A stretch of 64,000 nt of DNA from Paracoccaceae bacterium (GTDB lineage Bacteria; Pseudomonadota; Alphaproteobacteria; Rhodobacterales; Rhodobacteraceae), in assembly GCA_027489375.1 (NCBI GenBank), contig JAIXZW010000006.1, positions 1 through 64,000 on the forward strand, written 5' to 3'. A program made the translations under genes and the position numbers. The notes under the pieces were generated by a model. It saw only the letters and a list, made by a program, of their open reading frames with translations. It was not told where the DNA came from and made no database searches. This document shows positions 43,352 through 53,421 of this stretch, piece after piece (within the stretch, counting starts at the first letter, position 1; each line of letters begins with the position of its first letter).

Positions 43352-46300
43352 ATGTCGGGCGCTTGGGAATTCTGGATCGACCGTGGCGGCACCTTTACCG
43401 ATGTGGTCGCCCGCCGCCCCGATGGCGGGATCGAGACGCGCAAGCTGTTGTCGGAAAACCCCGAACGCTACCGCGACGCCGCCGTGCAGGGCATACGCGA
43501 TTGCCTTGGCCTTGGCGCGGATGACCCGCTGCCGGAGGGGGCGATTGCGGCGGTGAAGATGGGGACCACGGTCGCCACCAATGCGCTCTTGGAACGCAAG
43601 GGCGAGCCGGTGTTGCTGCTGATCACCCAAGGCTTCCGCGACCTTCTGCGCATCGGCACGCAGGCCCGCCCCGCGCTGTTCGATCTGCACATCAAGCGCC
43701 CCGATCTGCTTTACGCACAGGTGGCCGAGGTTCCCGAACGGCTCGACGCCGCAGGCGCGGTCGTGGCCCCGCTTGACGAAGAGGCCACCCGCGCCGCGCT
43801 GCAAGCGGCCCATGACAGCGGCATCCGCGCCGTGGCCGTGGCGCTGCTTCACGCCTACCTCAACCCCGCGCACGAGGCACGGATCGGCGCGATTGCCGAC
43901 CGCATCGGGTTCACGCAAATCTCGCTGTCGCATCAGGTGAGCCGCTTGGCCAAGCTGGTCGGGCGCGGCGATACGACGGTGGTCGATGCCTACCTTTCCC
44001 CCATCCTGCGCCGCTATGTGGCACAGGTCGAAGGCGCGCTCGACATGGGGCGGGCGACGGGGCGGCTTTTGTTCATGCAGTCGAACGGCGGGCTGACCGA
44101 AGCCGCGCGTTTTCAGGGCAAGGACGCGATCCTGTCCGGCCCCGCAGGCGGCATCGTCGGCATGGTCCGCACGGGACAGGCGGCGGGGTTCGGGCGGCTG
44201 ATCGGTTTCGACATGGGCGGCACCTCGACCGATGTCAGCCATTTTGCCGGAAGCTTTGAGCGGTCGTTCGAGACCGAGGTGGCAGGCGTGCGGATGCGCG
44301 CGCCGATGATGGATATCCACACGGTCGCGGCAGGGGGCGGGTCGATCTGCACGTTCCGCGACGGGCGCTTTCAGGTCGGTCCCGAAAGCGCGGGCGCGAA
44401 CCCCGGCCCCGCCGCCTATCGCCGTGGCGGGCCGCTGACGGTGACGGATTGCAACGTCATGCTGGGGCGTCTTTCGCCTGCGCATTTTCCGGCGGTATTC
44501 GGCCCCGATGGCGACCAGCCGCTCGACCTTGCCGCCGTGCGGCGGCGGTTCGGGGAACTTGCCGACAGGGTCGCCGCCGAAACGGGCCACCGCCCCGCGC
44601 CGGAAGAGATGGCGAACGGCTTCCTGCGCATCGCCATCGACAACATGGCCAATGCGATCAAGAAGATCAGCGTGCAGCGCGGGCATGACGTGACGGGTTA
44701 CACCCTGCAATGCTTCGGCGGGGCAGGGGGGCAACATGCCTGCGGCGTGGCCGATGCGCTGGGGATGCGGCGCGTGTTCCTGCATCCGCTGGCGGGGGTG
44801 CTGTCGGCCTATGGCATGGGCCTTGCCGACATCCGCGCCCTGCACGAGGTGCAATTCGACGCGCCCCTGTCCGCCGATGCCACCGCCACCGTGGCCGGGC
44901 TGACCGCCAAGGCCGTTGCCGACCTGACCGCCCAAGGCATCTCCGCCCCACGGACCGAGGCCCGCGCCCATCTGCGCTACGACGGTTCCCACCAGCCGCT
45001 GGAGGTTCCTTTCGGCCCTGCGGACCAGATGCAGGCGGCGTTCGAGGCGGCACACCTTGCCCGTTTCGGCTTTACCTCGCCCGAGCGCGGGGTGCTGTTC
45101 GAGATGCTGGCGGTCGAGGCGATTGGCGGCGGGGCCGAACTGACCGAAGCCCCACTTCCCCAAGGCCATGCCGAGGCGGTGGACCGGATCGACCTCTGGC
45201 TTGACGGATGGCGCAAGGTGCCGCTTTACGACCGCGCCATGCTTGGCGCAGGGGCGCAGCTTTCCGGCCCCGCCGTGATCCGCGAGGCGACGGGGACGGT
45301 CTATCTGGCCGCAGGCTGGGGCGCCCGCACCGATGCCACGGGCAACCTGATCCTTGAACGGGCCGAGGCGCTGGCCCGCCCGCCCGCAGCCGGAACCGTG
45401 GCCGATCCTGTCCTGCTCGAGGTGTTCAACAACCTCTTCATGTCGGTCGCCGACCAGATGGGGGCGACGCTGGCCAATACGGCGTGGTCGGTGAACATCA
45501 AGGAACGCTTGGACTTTTCCTGCGCCATCTTCGATGCGGCGGGGGACCTTGTCGCCAATGCGCCGCATGTGCCCGTGCATCTTGGCTCCATGTCGCATGC
45601 GGTCAAGGTGGTCATGGCCGAAACGGCGGGCCGCGTGGCCGAGGGCGATGCCTTCATGCTCAACTCGCCCTACAACGGCGGCACGCATCTGCCGGATGTG
45701 ACGGTGATTACCCCCGTGTTTGTCGGCGGAAAGCCCGCCTTCTGGCTTGGATCGCGCGGGCATCATGCCGATATCGGCGGGCGCACGCCGGGGTCGTCGC
45801 CACCCGACAGCCGCAGGATCGAGGAAGAGGGCGTGTTGATCGACGTCTTTTCGTTGGTCGAGAAAGGCACATTGCGCGAAGCGGCGGTGCGCGAGGTGTT
45901 GCTGTCCGGTCCCTATCCCTGCCGCGCCATCGAACAGAACATGGCCGACCTGAAGGCCCAGATCGCCGCCAATGAAACGGGACGGCGCGAGCTTTTGCGG
46001 GTGGTCGAAAGCTACGGGGCCGATGTGGTCGCGGCCTATATGGGCCACGTGCAGCGCAATGCCGAGGAAAGCGTGCGGCAGGTGATCGACCGTTTGCAGG
46101 ACGGGGAATTCACCTATCCGATGGACATCGGAACGCAGATACGGGTGCGCGTTACGGTGGACCGCGCCAAGCGGTCTGCGACCGTGGATTTCACCGGAAC
46201 CTCGCCGCAACACGCGGGCAATTACAACGCCCCCGCAGCGATCACTCGGGCGGTGGTGCTGTATGTCTTCCGCACGCTCGTCGGCAAACCGATCCCGCTG

Positions 46301-46918
46301 AACGAGGGGTGCCTGCGCCCGATCACGCTGGTCGTGCCCGAGGGGTCGATGCTCAATCCCCGCGCCCCTGCGGCGGTGATTGCAGGCAATACCGAGGTGT
46401 CACAGGCCGCCTGCAACGCGCTTTACGGGGCGCTGGGGGCAATGGCCTGTTCGCAGGCGACGATGAACAACTTCGTCTGGGGCAATGCCCGCTTCCAGAA
46501 TTACGAAACCATCGCCGGCGGCACAGGTGCGGGGCCGGGGTTTGCGGGCTGCGATGCGGTGCAAAGCCATATGACCAACACCCGCATGACCGACCCCGAA
46601 ATCCTTGAAAAGCGCTTCCCCGTGCGGCTCGAGGCGTTCGGCATCCGTCACGGCTCGGGCGGGGCGGGGCGCTGGCAGGGCGGCAATGGTGCGGTGCGGC
46701 GGATGCGGTTTCTGGAGCCTGTCACCGTCACCACGCTTTGTTCCAGCCGGATCGTCCCGCCCTTTGGCGGCGCGGGCGGCGGCGCGGGGGCGGTGGGCGA
46801 GAACCGCGTGATCTGGCCCGACGGGCGGGTCGAGGTCTTGCAGGGCAACGACGAACGCGACCTGCCCGCAGGCGCGGTGTTCGAGATGCTGACACCGGGC
46901 GGTGGCGGCTGGGGTTAA
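43352..46918 (+). CDS. 5-oxoprolinase (ATP-hydrolysing), fused HyuA/HyuB type
   Basis: The 1188-residue protein joins a hydantoinase-A-like half (about 1-660; [20 protein letters not shown] at the N-terminus, [17 protein letters not shown] in the actin-like ATP site) and a hydantoinase-B-like half (about 680-1188; [60 protein letters not shown]). This fused form and length fit OplAH, which opens 5-oxo-L-proline to glutamate using ATP. Acetone carboxylase- or hydantoinase-like activity is less likely because the fused order is preserved. It stands alone and overlaps the FMN reductase gene convergently by 4 bases. Confidence 0.9.
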   Translation: MSGAWEFWIDRGGTFTDVVARRPDGGIETRKLLSENPERYRDAAVQGIRDCLGLGADDPLPEGAIAAVKMGTTVATNALLERKGEPVLLLITQGFRDLLRIGTQARPALFDLHIKRPDLLYAQVAEVPERLDAAGAVVAPLDEEATRAALQAAHDSGIRAVAVALLHAYLNPAHEARIGAIADRIGFTQISLSHQVSRLAKLVGRGDTTVVDAYLSPILRRYVAQVEGALDMGRATGRLLFMQSNGGLTEAARFQGKDAILSGPAGGIVGMVRTGQAAGFGRLIGFDMGGTSTDVSHFAGSFERSFETEVAGVRMRAPMMDIHTVAAGGGSICTFRDGRFQVGPESAGANPGPAAYRRGGPLTVTDCNVMLGRLSPAHFPAVFGPDGDQPLDLAAVRRRFGELADRVAAETGHRPAPEEMANGFLRIAIDNMANAIKKISVQRGHDVTGYTLQCFGGAGGQHACGVADALGMRRVFLHPLAGVLSAYGMGLADIRALHEVQFDAPLSADATATVAGLTAKAVADLTAQGISAPRTEARAHLRYDGSHQPLEVPFGPADQMQAAFEAAHLARFGFTSPERGVLFEMLAVEAIGGGAELTEAPLPQGHAEAVDRIDLWLDGWRKVPLYDRAMLGAGAQLSGPAVIREATGTVYLAAGWGARTDATGNLILERAEALARPPAAGTVADPVLLEVFNNLFMSVADQMGATLANTAWSVNIKERLDFSCAIFDAAGDLVANAPHVPVHLGSMSHAVKVVMAETAGRVAEGDAFMLNSPYNGGTHLPDVTVITPVFVGGKPAFWLGSRGHHADIGGRTPGSSPPDSRRIEEEGVLIDVFSLVEKGTLREAAVREVLLSGPYPCRAIEQNMADLKAQIAANETGRRELLRVVESYGADVVAAYMGHVQRNAEESVRQVIDRLQDGEFTYPMDIGTQIRVRVTVDRAKRSATVDFTGTSPQHAGNYNAPAAITRAVVLYVFRTLVGKPIPLNEGCLRPITLVVPEGSMLNPRAPAAVIAGNTEVSQAACNALYGALGAMACSQATMNNFVWGNARFQNYETIAGGTGAGPGFAGCDAVQSHMTNTRMTDPEILEKRFPVRLEAFGIRHGSGGAGRWQGGNGAVRRMRFLEPVTVTTLCSSRIVPPFGGAGGGAGAVGENRVIWPDGRVEVLQGNDERDLPAGAVFEMLTPGGGGWG

Positions 46919-47451
46919 CGCGTGGCTTCGGTGCGCAAGACCTGCATGAGTTCGGTCAGGGTTTTGACGTAACGCTCGTCGCGCAGGCGCCCCGCTTCGT
47001 CAAACGCCTTGCGGCTGTCGGCCACCATCACCTCCGGCCCCGTGATCAGTCGCGGGCGGAACGGGGTAAGGCAAAGCCGCAGCGCGAATTGCGACCGGTC
47101 GCCCCCCGCGCGGCCATCGGCGGCAGAGATGATGGCAACCGGCTTGTCCCGCCATGCCGCACCCGGCACGCGCGACACCCAGTCGAGCGCGTTCTTCAAC
47201 CCGCCGGGCACCGATTTGTTGTATTCCGGCGTGGCGATGACGATGGCATCCGCCGCCTTGATCTGCGCGTGCAGGGTGACGGCTTCGGGCGGGAAGCCGT
47301 TTGCCACCTCGTCATCCTCGTCGAAGAGCGGCATGCGGATGTTGCCTTCGACATGCTCCGCCTCGCCAAAGACGCGCCGCGCTTCGGCCAGAAGCAGGCG
47401 ATTGGTGGAAGCGGCCCGCAACGCGCCGCAGATGCCGAGGAGCTTTATCAT
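46915..47451 (-). CDS. NADPH-dependent FMN reductase / chromate reductase-like
   Basis: The protein has 178 residues from the ATG at 47451 ([20 protein letters not shown]). It has a flavodoxin-like fold with the family motif [20 protein letters not shown] and [20 protein letters not shown]. Such enzymes reduce FMN, quinones or metal oxyanions. An in-frame ATG seven codons upstream is possible. It is convergent with the 5-oxoprolinase gene and divergent from smc, with an array of four hairpins in its upstream region. Confidence 0.88.
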   Translation of the reverse strand: MIKLLGICGALRAASTNRLLLAEARRVFGEAEHVEGNIRMPLFDEDDEVANGFPPEAVTLHAQIKAADAIVIATPEYNKSVPGGLKNALDWVSRVPGAAWRDKPVAIISAADGRAGGDRSQFALRLCLTPFRPRLITGPEVMVADSRKAFDEAGRLRDERYVKTLTELMQVLRTEATR

Positions 47452-47488
47452 CGCCCAAAGGTGGTGCTGCATCCCGTGCGGGTCAAGC

Positions 47489-47596
47489 GGAGTTTCCCGC
47501 AAACTCCGGCACGGAATTTGACGCAAATTCCGCCTGCCCCCGCCTGCCGCCGGTTTCTGCGTCAGAAACCGGACCGGAATTTGCGCCAAATTCCGG
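47489..47596. repeat. Array of four tandem stem-loops in the FMN reductase/smc intergenic region
   Basis: Four perfect hairpins follow one another, each with a five-base loop: GGAGTTT/AAACTCC (47489-47507), CGGAATTT/AAATTCCG (47512-47532), CCGGTTTCT/AGAAACCGG (47550-47572) and CCGGAATTT/AAATTCCGG (47574-47596). The loops are CCCGC, GACGC, GCGTC and GCGCC. They occupy the shared upstream region of two divergent genes, so they are not simple terminators for either. Confidence 0.85.
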
Positions 47597-47707
47597 CGGC
47601 CGACCTGTCAACATCTTGGGGATAAGCCTGCGCGCGCCGCCACATGCTGTTGACTTGGCCCCCGTCTGGCCGGACCATATCCTACCCTCGGAATCAGGAC
47701 CCGTCCC

Positions 47708-50700
47708 TTGCGTTTCACCCGCCTTCGGCTCAACGGCTTCAAAAGCTTTGTCGATCCCACGGATCTTGTGATCCATGAGGGGCTGACAGGCGTCGTCGGC
47801 CCGAATGGTTGCGGCAAGTCGAACCTGCTGGAAGCCCTGCGCTGGGTCATGGGCGAGAACCGCCCCACGGCGATGCGCGGCGGCGGGATGGAGGATGTGA
47901 TCTTTGCCGGTGCCGCCACACGCCCTGCGCGGCACTTTGCCGAAGTGGCGCTGGTGATCGACAATCAGGACCGCCTCGCCCCGTCCGGCTTCAACGAGGC
48001 CGACCAGATCGAGATCATCCGCCGCATCACCCGCGATGCAGGCTCGGCCTACAAGGCCAATGCGAAAGATGTCCGCGCCCGCGATGTGCAGATGCTGTTC
48101 GCCGATGCCTCGACGGGGTCGCATTCTCCGGCGCTGGTCCGGCAGGGACAGATATCCGAACTGATCAATGCCAAGCCGAAAGCGCGGCGGCGTGTGCTGG
48201 AAGAGGCGGCGGGGATTTCCGGTCTTTATGCGCGGCGTCACGAGGCCGAGTTGAAGCTGCAAGGGGCCGAGCAGAACCTGACCCGCGTGGATGATGTGCT
48301 GGAAGCACTGGCACAGCAGCTTTCCACCCTGACCCGTCAGGCCAAACAGGCGGCGCGCTATCGGGAAATCGGCGAGGAATTGCGGCGGGCCGAAGGGATG
48401 CTGCTTTACCGCCGTTGGCGCGAAGCCGAACTTGCGCGGGCCGAGGCGGAAACGGCGCTGCGTGAACGCCTGCTTGCCGCATCGCAGGCCGAAGCCGCCG
48501 CCCGTGCCGCCGCCAAGGCGCGGGAAGGGCGCGAGGATGCACTGCCCGCCAAGCGCGAGGAAGAGGCGATTGCCAGCGCCGTGTTGCAGCGCCTGACCGT
48601 GCAGCGCGATGCGCTGGGCGATCAGGAAGCCCGCGCCCGCCAGATGATCGAAACCCTGCGGGGCCGGATCGACCAGCTTTCCCGCGACATGGAGCGCGAG
48701 GCGGGGCTGAACCGCGATGCGGGCGAAACCATCGGGCGGCTGGAATGGGAGATCGAGCAGCTTGCCCGCGCCCATGACGGGCACGAGGAGCGCTTGGCCG
48801 AAGCCGCCGAAATCGCGCGCGAGGCGGGGGCCTTGCTGTCCGACCGCGAAACGCTGCTCGCACAGGCGACCGAGGACAGCGCCCGCCTTGCCGCCCGCCA
48901 CCAGTCGGCGCAGCGGATGCTGGCCGATACCCGATCCACCCTCGACCGCGCCGAGGGGCAGGCGGGGGCGGCACGCGAGGCGGTGGAAAGCGCCACCGAA
49001 GCCCTTGCCGAAGCCGCCGAGGCCTATGACACGGCGACCGAAGCGCAAGAGGCCGCCGCCGCTTTGGCCGAACGCGCCGAGGAGACGCTGGCCGAGGCCG
49101 AAGTCGCCCGCGCCGATACCCAAGGGCGCGAGGCCGAGGCCCGCGCCGCCCGTTCGTCAGCCGAAGGCGAGGCGAACGCCCTGCGGGCCGAGGTTGCGGC
49201 CCTTGCGCGGCTGGTCGAACGCGAAGCGGCGGCGGGGTCGCAACTGCTTGACCGTCTGACGGTGACGCCGGGTTACGAAAAGGCGCTGGGGGCCGCGCTG
49301 GCCGATGACCTGCGCGCGCCCGAGGTGGGGGCCGCCGCCCGTTCGGGCTGGGCCGTGCTTGACGCCTATGCCCAACCCCAACCCCTGCCCGCAGGTGCAG
49401 GCCCGCTGGGCGAGCATGTGAAAGCCCCCGCCGTTCTGGCCCGCCGTCTGTCGCAGATCGGCCTTGTCAGCCGCGAACAGGGTTTCGCGCTGCAAGCGGC
49501 GCTGCAACCCGGACAGCGCCTTGTCAGCCTCGAGGGGGATCTTTGGCGCTGGGACGGGTTCCGTGCGGGGGCCGAGGATGCGCCGTCCGCCGCCGCACTT
49601 CGTTTGCAGCAGTTGAACCGTCTGGTGCAGCTAAAGCGCGATCTCGAAGAGGTCGCAGCCAAGGCCGAAGGCGCGCGTCTGGCGCATGAGGCGTTGCAGG
49701 CCCGCCTGACCGACCTTGCCCGTGCCGACCAGATGGCCCGCGATGCCCGCCGCGCCGCAGACCAGCGCGTGACCGAAGCCAACCGCGCCGCCGCACGGTC
49801 CGAAGCCGACCGCTCCATCGCGGCTGGCAAGCTCGAAGCCGCCCGCCTTGCCGTGTCGCGCTATGACGATGAGGCGATGGAAGCGCGGCAGCGCCTGCGC
49901 GAGGCCGAGGCGCAGATTGCCGACCTGCCCGACCTCGACGCCGCCCGCAACGCGGTGGAAGCCGCCCGCGTGGCGGTCGAGGCGGCGCGGCTTGCCATGC
50001 TGACGCGCCGCTCGGCGCATGATGAACTGCGCCGCGAGGGCGAAGCGCGGGTCCGCCGCCGTCAGGAAGCGGTCAAGGAACTCTCGGGCTGGAAGCACCG
50101 TCTGGAAACTGCCGAGCGGCGGATTGCCGAACTCGCCGAGCGCAAGGCGGAAACCGAAGAGGAACTGGCCGAAGCCAGCGCCGCCCCCGAGGAAATCGCC
50201 ATCAAGCGCGAGGAACTCGCCGAAGCCATCGACGCCGCCGAAGCCCGCCGCCGCACCGCCGCCGATGCGCTGGCCGAGGCCGAGGGCGCGTTGCGTGCCG
50301 CTCAGGATGCCGAACGCGATGCCGAACGCGCGGCGGGCGAAGCCCGCGAAGCCCGCGCCCGGTCCGAGGCCCGCGCCGATGCCGCCCGCGAAACCGTGGC
50401 CTATGCCGCCGAACGCATCGCCGAGGAAACCGAGGCCACGCCGGAACAGCTTCTCGACACGCTGAAAACCGACCCTGAAAAGATGCCCGATGCCGAAACG
50501 CTGGACGCGGATGTGAACCGCCTCAAGCGCCAGCGCGAGGCTTTGGGGGCGGTGAACCTGCGCGCCGAAGAGGATGCGAAGGCGGTGTCCGAAGAATATG
50601 ACACCCTCGCCGGTGAAAAGAACGATCTGGAAGAGGCGATCAAGAAACTGCGTGCCGGTATCGCGGGGCTGAACCGCGAAGGGCGCGAGCGTCTCTTGAC

Positions 50701-51163
50701 TGCCTTTGAACAGGTGAACGCCAATTTCTCGACCCTCTTCACCCATCTTTTCGGCGGGGGCGAGGCGCGGCTGGTGCTGGTCGAATCCGACGACCCGCTG
50801 GAAGCGGGCCTAGAAATCATGTGCCAGCCGCCGGGCAAGAAGCTGGCCACCCTCTCGCTCCTGTCGGGTGGCGAACAGACGCTGACCGCGCTTGCGCTGA
50901 TCTTCGGCGTCTTCCTTGCCAACCCCGCGCCGATCTGCGTGTTGGACGAGGTGGACGCGCCCTTGGACGATGCCAACGTGACGCGCTTCTGCGACATGCT
51001 GGACGAAATGACCCGCCGCACCGACACGCGCTTTCTGGTCATCACCCACCACGCCGTGACGATGGCGCGGATGGACCGGCTGTTCGGCGTGACGATGCAG
51101 GAGCAGGGGGTCAGCCAGCTCGTCTCCGTCGACCTCAAGAAAGCCGAGGCGCTGGTCGCGTGA
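47708..51163 (+). CDS. smc: SMC chromosome condensation ATPase
   Basis: The 1151-residue protein starts at a TTG (47708), reading MRFTRLRLNGFKSFVDPTDL. Walker A is GPNGCGKS at 31-38. The two long coiled-coil arms are alanine/glutamate/arginine-rich (about 170-490 and 640-980) around a hinge region (about 510-630). The C-terminal head has LLSGGEQTLTALALIFGVF and Walker B ICVLDEVDAPLDD. It should dimerise and, with ScpA/ScpB encoded elsewhere, organise and segregate the chromosome. It overlaps the next small gene by 4 bases (GTGA). Confidence 0.95.
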   Translation: MRFTRLRLNGFKSFVDPTDLVIHEGLTGVVGPNGCGKSNLLEALRWVMGENRPTAMRGGGMEDVIFAGAATRPARHFAEVALVIDNQDRLAPSGFNEADQIEIIRRITRDAGSAYKANAKDVRARDVQMLFADASTGSHSPALVRQGQISELINAKPKARRRVLEEAAGISGLYARRHEAELKLQGAEQNLTRVDDVLEALAQQLSTLTRQAKQAARYREIGEELRRAEGMLLYRRWREAELARAEAETALRERLLAASQAEAAARAAAKAREGREDALPAKREEEAIASAVLQRLTVQRDALGDQEARARQMIETLRGRIDQLSRDMEREAGLNRDAGETIGRLEWEIEQLARAHDGHEERLAEAAEIAREAGALLSDRETLLAQATEDSARLAARHQSAQRMLADTRSTLDRAEGQAGAAREAVESATEALAEAAEAYDTATEAQEAAAALAERAEETLAEAEVARADTQGREAEARAARSSAEGEANALRAEVAALARLVEREAAAGSQLLDRLTVTPGYEKALGAALADDLRAPEVGAAARSGWAVLDAYAQPQPLPAGAGPLGEHVKAPAVLARRLSQIGLVSREQGFALQAALQPGQRLVSLEGDLWRWDGFRAGAEDAPSAAALRLQQLNRLVQLKRDLEEVAAKAEGARLAHEALQARLTDLARADQMARDARRAADQRVTEANRAAARSEADRSIAAGKLEAARLAVSRYDDEAMEARQRLREAEAQIADLPDLDAARNAVEAARVAVEAARLAMLTRRSAHDELRREGEARVRRRQEAVKELSGWKHRLETAERRIAELAERKAETEEELAEASAAPEEIAIKREELAEAIDAAEARRRTAADALAEAEGALRAAQDAERDAERAAGEAREARARSEARADAARETVAYAAERIAEETEATPEQLLDTLKTDPEKMPDAETLDADVNRLKRQREALGAVNLRAEEDAKAVSEEYDTLAGEKNDLEEAIKKLRAGIAGLNREGRERLLTAFEQVNANFSTLFTHLFGGGEARLVLVESDDPLEAGLEIMCQPPGKKLATLSLLSGGEQTLTALALIFGVFLANPAPICVLDEVDAPLDDANVTRFCDMLDEMTRRTDTRFLVITHHAVTMARMDRLFGVTMQEQGVSQLVSVDLKKAEALVA

Positions 51164-51525
51164 CGCCGGACGAGATCGCCTTTGCCCTGCGCACCGCAGG
51201 TTTCGTCGGCGTCGAAGCCGAGGGGGCCGTGGTCTTTGCCCGTGGTGACGGCCCCGCAGCGCCCGAATTCACCGCCGAGCGCGGGGCAGGGGGCGTCACC
51301 CTGACGCTGCGCTTCGATGTGCGCGCGCCCGAGGCGGCGCTTGCCGATTGGCGCATCTCGCAAAAGGGGCGGCTGGAGATCGTCAGGGGCGAAACCCACC
51401 TGAGCCTGACGCTGGCCGAAGCCGACCTTGCCGCCGCCCTGCCCCGATGGCGCAGGCTGATGCAGGCGGCGGCGAAGCAGGCGGTCGCATGGCGGCGGGG
51501 GCAAAAGCCCCTGCACGGGATGTAG
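51160..51525 (+). CDS. Hypothetical protein coupled to smc
   Basis: The 121-residue protein starts with GTG at 51160, overlapping the smc stop (GTGA), so it is translated by coupling. It reads MTPDEIAFALRTAGFVGVEA, then an alternating strand region (GGVTLTLRFDVRAPEAALAD, then GRLEIVRGETHLSLTLAEAD) and a C-terminal basic helix. There is no signal peptide. I do not recognise the family. The fixed link to smc suggests a role in chromosome maintenance, but this is guesswork. Confidence 0.7.
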   Translation: MTPDEIAFALRTAGFVGVEAEGAVVFARGDGPAAPEFTAERGAGGVTLTLRFDVRAPEAALADWRISQKGRLEIVRGETHLSLTLAEADLAAALPRWRRLMQAAAKQAVAWRRGQKPLHGM

Positions 51526-51532
51526 GCCGCAT

Positions 51533-51645
51533 GGTGCGCTGCAAGAGCGCACCCTACGCACTGCGCGGCATTCGGGATGTAGGGTGCGCTCTTGCAGCGC
51601 ACCTGTGCCGGACGGGGGAAGGTGCGCCGCAAGAGCGCACCCTGC
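51533..51645. repeat. REP-like element: 25-base perfect inverted repeat plus a third direct copy
   Basis: Arm 1 (51533-51557) and arm 2 (51579-51603) are exact reverse complements over 25 bases around a 21-base loop. Arm 1 starts GGTGCGCTGCAAGAGCGCAC and ends CCTAC. A third copy with two changes lies at 51621-51645 in the arm-1 direction. The element fills the gap between two convergent genes. It looks like a dispersed palindromic repeat and would also terminate transcription both ways. Confidence 0.85.
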
Positions 51646-51648
51646 GCG

Positions 51649-52191
51649 TCAAAGCTTCTTCAGCACATCGCCCAAGCGGACCACGCCATCCTGTTCGATG
51701 GAACACAGAATCCCGCGCAGCCGCAATTCGGGATGGCCGGGGGCGGTGATCCAGTCCTTCGCCTCGACCCCGTAGCGGACCTTCCACTTCACGCAGGCCT
51801 CGTTGAACAGGCTGCTCACCTTCAACACCGCCGTCCCGCAGGACAGGAGCGTCCCTTCGGGCATGTTGGCGGTCGAAGTGTCGAGGTCGGCGATGATCGT
51901 ATCGCCCGGATGCGGTTCGGCATCGCCTTCGCGCCAGACCAGATCGAGCACGCGCTTGGGAAGGATCGAAACCTGAATCCGCGGATCGCCCGTGCCGTCC
52001 TCAAGCTTCAGCCAGGGCGCCTTGGCCCAGCGTTCGCCGGGGATGCCTCCCGCTTTCGTCAGCGTCACGCTGTCGGGAAACTGGCGCTGTCCGTAATCGG
52101 GGCGGAAGCAGAGTTGCAGCACGGGGGCTGCATCCTTTGGCGCGGCCAGCACATGGGGCAGGGCGGCCATCAGTTCGGCGTTGGTTTTCAC
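51649..52191 (-). CDS. MOSC-domain-like protein
   Basis: The 180-residue protein is started here at the GTG at 52191 because GGAGAG lies five bases upstream and the codon overlaps the previous stop (GTGA); an ATG at 52221 would add ten residues. The pattern ELMAALPHVLAAP, TLTKAGGIPGERWAKAPWL, GDTIIADLDTSTANMPEGTL and VLKVSSLFNEACVKWKVRYG resembles MOSC (molybdenum cofactor sulfurase C-terminal) domains, including the conserved cysteine in NEACVKW. Function is uncertain; a metal- or sulfur-transfer role is typical of the family. Confidence 0.6.
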   Translation of the reverse strand: MKTNAELMAALPHVLAAPKDAAPVLQLCFRPDYGQRQFPDSVTLTKAGGIPGERWAKAPWLKLEDGTGDPRIQVSILPKRVLDLVWREGDAEPHPGDTIIADLDTSTANMPEGTLLSCGTAVLKVSSLFNEACVKWKVRYGVEAKDWITAPGHPELRLRGILCSIEQDGVVRLGDVLKKL

Positions 52192-53366
52192 AATCTCTCC
52201 AAAAGCTCGGCGGTCGGCCATGCGTCAGCCGGAAGCCCCAGCCGCGCCTGTTCCTTTTGCACCGCAATGCGCGTCGATGCACCAAGGATTCCGTCGATTT
52301 CGCCGACATCATGGCCAAGGGCGGCCAGTTTCTTCTGCAAGGCCTTCATCGCATCGGCAGGCAGCGCGGGGTCGGGGTTTCCGGCGCGGTAGGGTTCCGC
52401 CCCCATCAGGCGCGTGGCGAAATAGGCGGCGGTCGTCACATAGACGAAGCTTTTGTTCCAGTTGAACAAAACCGAATAGTTGGGATAGGCGAGGAAGGCC
52501 GGACCCTTGCGCCCCTGCGGCAGCAGGATCGACGCGGGCAAGCCGCTGGCAATGACGCCGCTGCGCACCTGCACCCCCATCGCCGCCCATTGTTCGGCCG
52601 AAAGCTGGGTATCGAGTCCGGTCAGATCCCAGTCGAAACTGTCGGGCAGGATCACCTCTTGCAACCACGGCTCGCCCGCGCGCCAGCCGTGGCTTTGCAA
52701 GAGCCGCGCACCCGACAGGATCGCATCGGCGGGGCTGGTCTTCAGCGTCACCAACCCGTCGCCATCGCCATCCACGCCAAGGCGCAGGATATCGCCCGGC
52801 AGCATCTGGACCATCCCGATCTCGCCCGCCCAAGCGCCCGTGGTATCAAGGTCGAATTCGCCCAAGCCATGCATCCGGATCGCGGCCAGCACCTGCGGCT
52901 GGAACAGGTCGGGGCGGCGGCAATCATGCGCCAGCGTCACGAGTGCGTTGCGCGTGTTGAAATCGCCCTGCACCGCGCCGAAATCCGTCTCGAAAGCCCA
53001 AAAGGCCAGAAGTATGCCGCGCGATACGCCGAACTCCTGCTCGGCGCGCTGGAAGATGGCGTCGTATTTCCTGGCATTGGCCAGGCCGCGGCTCTGGCGG
53101 TCCTTGGAAATCAGGCTCTGGCTGAATTCGAGAAAGCTCTTGCGGAACACGCCCTGCGCACGGTCGGCCTTGAGCACGCGCTTGTCGATGGCGGCCCCTG
53201 CGAAGAAAGCGTCCACCGTCGCGGGGGTTTCCCCCGCCGCCACGGCTTCGGCCTTCATCGCCTGCACCCAAGCGCCGAAATCGCCGCCGCAGGGCGCGGC
53301 AAGGGCGGGACTGGCGGTGGCCGTCAAAAGGGCAAGGGTCAGGGCGCGCATCATACCTCGCATCAT
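52188..53366 (-). CDS. Lytic murein transglycosylase (MltB-like) with C-terminal peptidoglycan-binding domain
   Basis: The 392-residue protein has a signal peptide (MRALTLALLTATASPALAAP) and a catalytic domain with the MltB motif FWAFETDFGAVQGDFNTRNA, where the glutamate is catalytic, plus EIGMVQMLPGDILRLGVDGD and YPNYSVLFNWNKSFVYVTTA. A PG_binding_1 domain is at the C-terminus (ALQKKLAALGHDVGEIDGIL). It should cleave peptidoglycan in the periplasm, leaving anhydromuramic ends. Several ATGs within the first 15 bases make the start uncertain by a few codons. It is translationally coupled to the MOSC-like gene. Confidence 0.9.
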   Translation of the reverse strand: MMRGMMRALTLALLTATASPALAAPCGGDFGAWVQAMKAEAVAAGETPATVDAFFAGAAIDKRVLKADRAQGVFRKSFLEFSQSLISKDRQSRGLANARKYDAIFQRAEQEFGVSRGILLAFWAFETDFGAVQGDFNTRNALVTLAHDCRRPDLFQPQVLAAIRMHGLGEFDLDTTGAWAGEIGMVQMLPGDILRLGVDGDGDGLVTLKTSPADAILSGARLLQSHGWRAGEPWLQEVILPDSFDWDLTGLDTQLSAEQWAAMGVQVRSGVIASGLPASILLPQGRKGPAFLAYPNYSVLFNWNKSFVYVTTAAYFATRLMGAEPYRAGNPDPALPADAMKALQKKLAALGHDVGEIDGILGASTRIAVQKEQARLGLPADAWPTAELLERL

Positions 53367-53421
53367 CGGTTACGGGGGGTAAGGGTATGCGCCCCGGTGG
53401 CAAGGGGCAACCGCAGGTGGA

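Noticed and set aside
41396..46213. A 1605-codon open frame on the minus strand opposite the oxidoreductase and 5-oxoprolinase genes
   Set aside because: Its composition is that of an antisense shadow (rich in H, R, G and D, no family motifs), and the plus strand carries two well-supported genes.
47489..47596. Intrinsic terminators for convergent genes
   Set aside because: The flanking genes are divergent and none of the four hairpins is followed by a T tract.
51533..51645. Insertion sequence ends
   Set aside because: The arms enclose only 21 bases, with no transposase and no target-site duplication seen.
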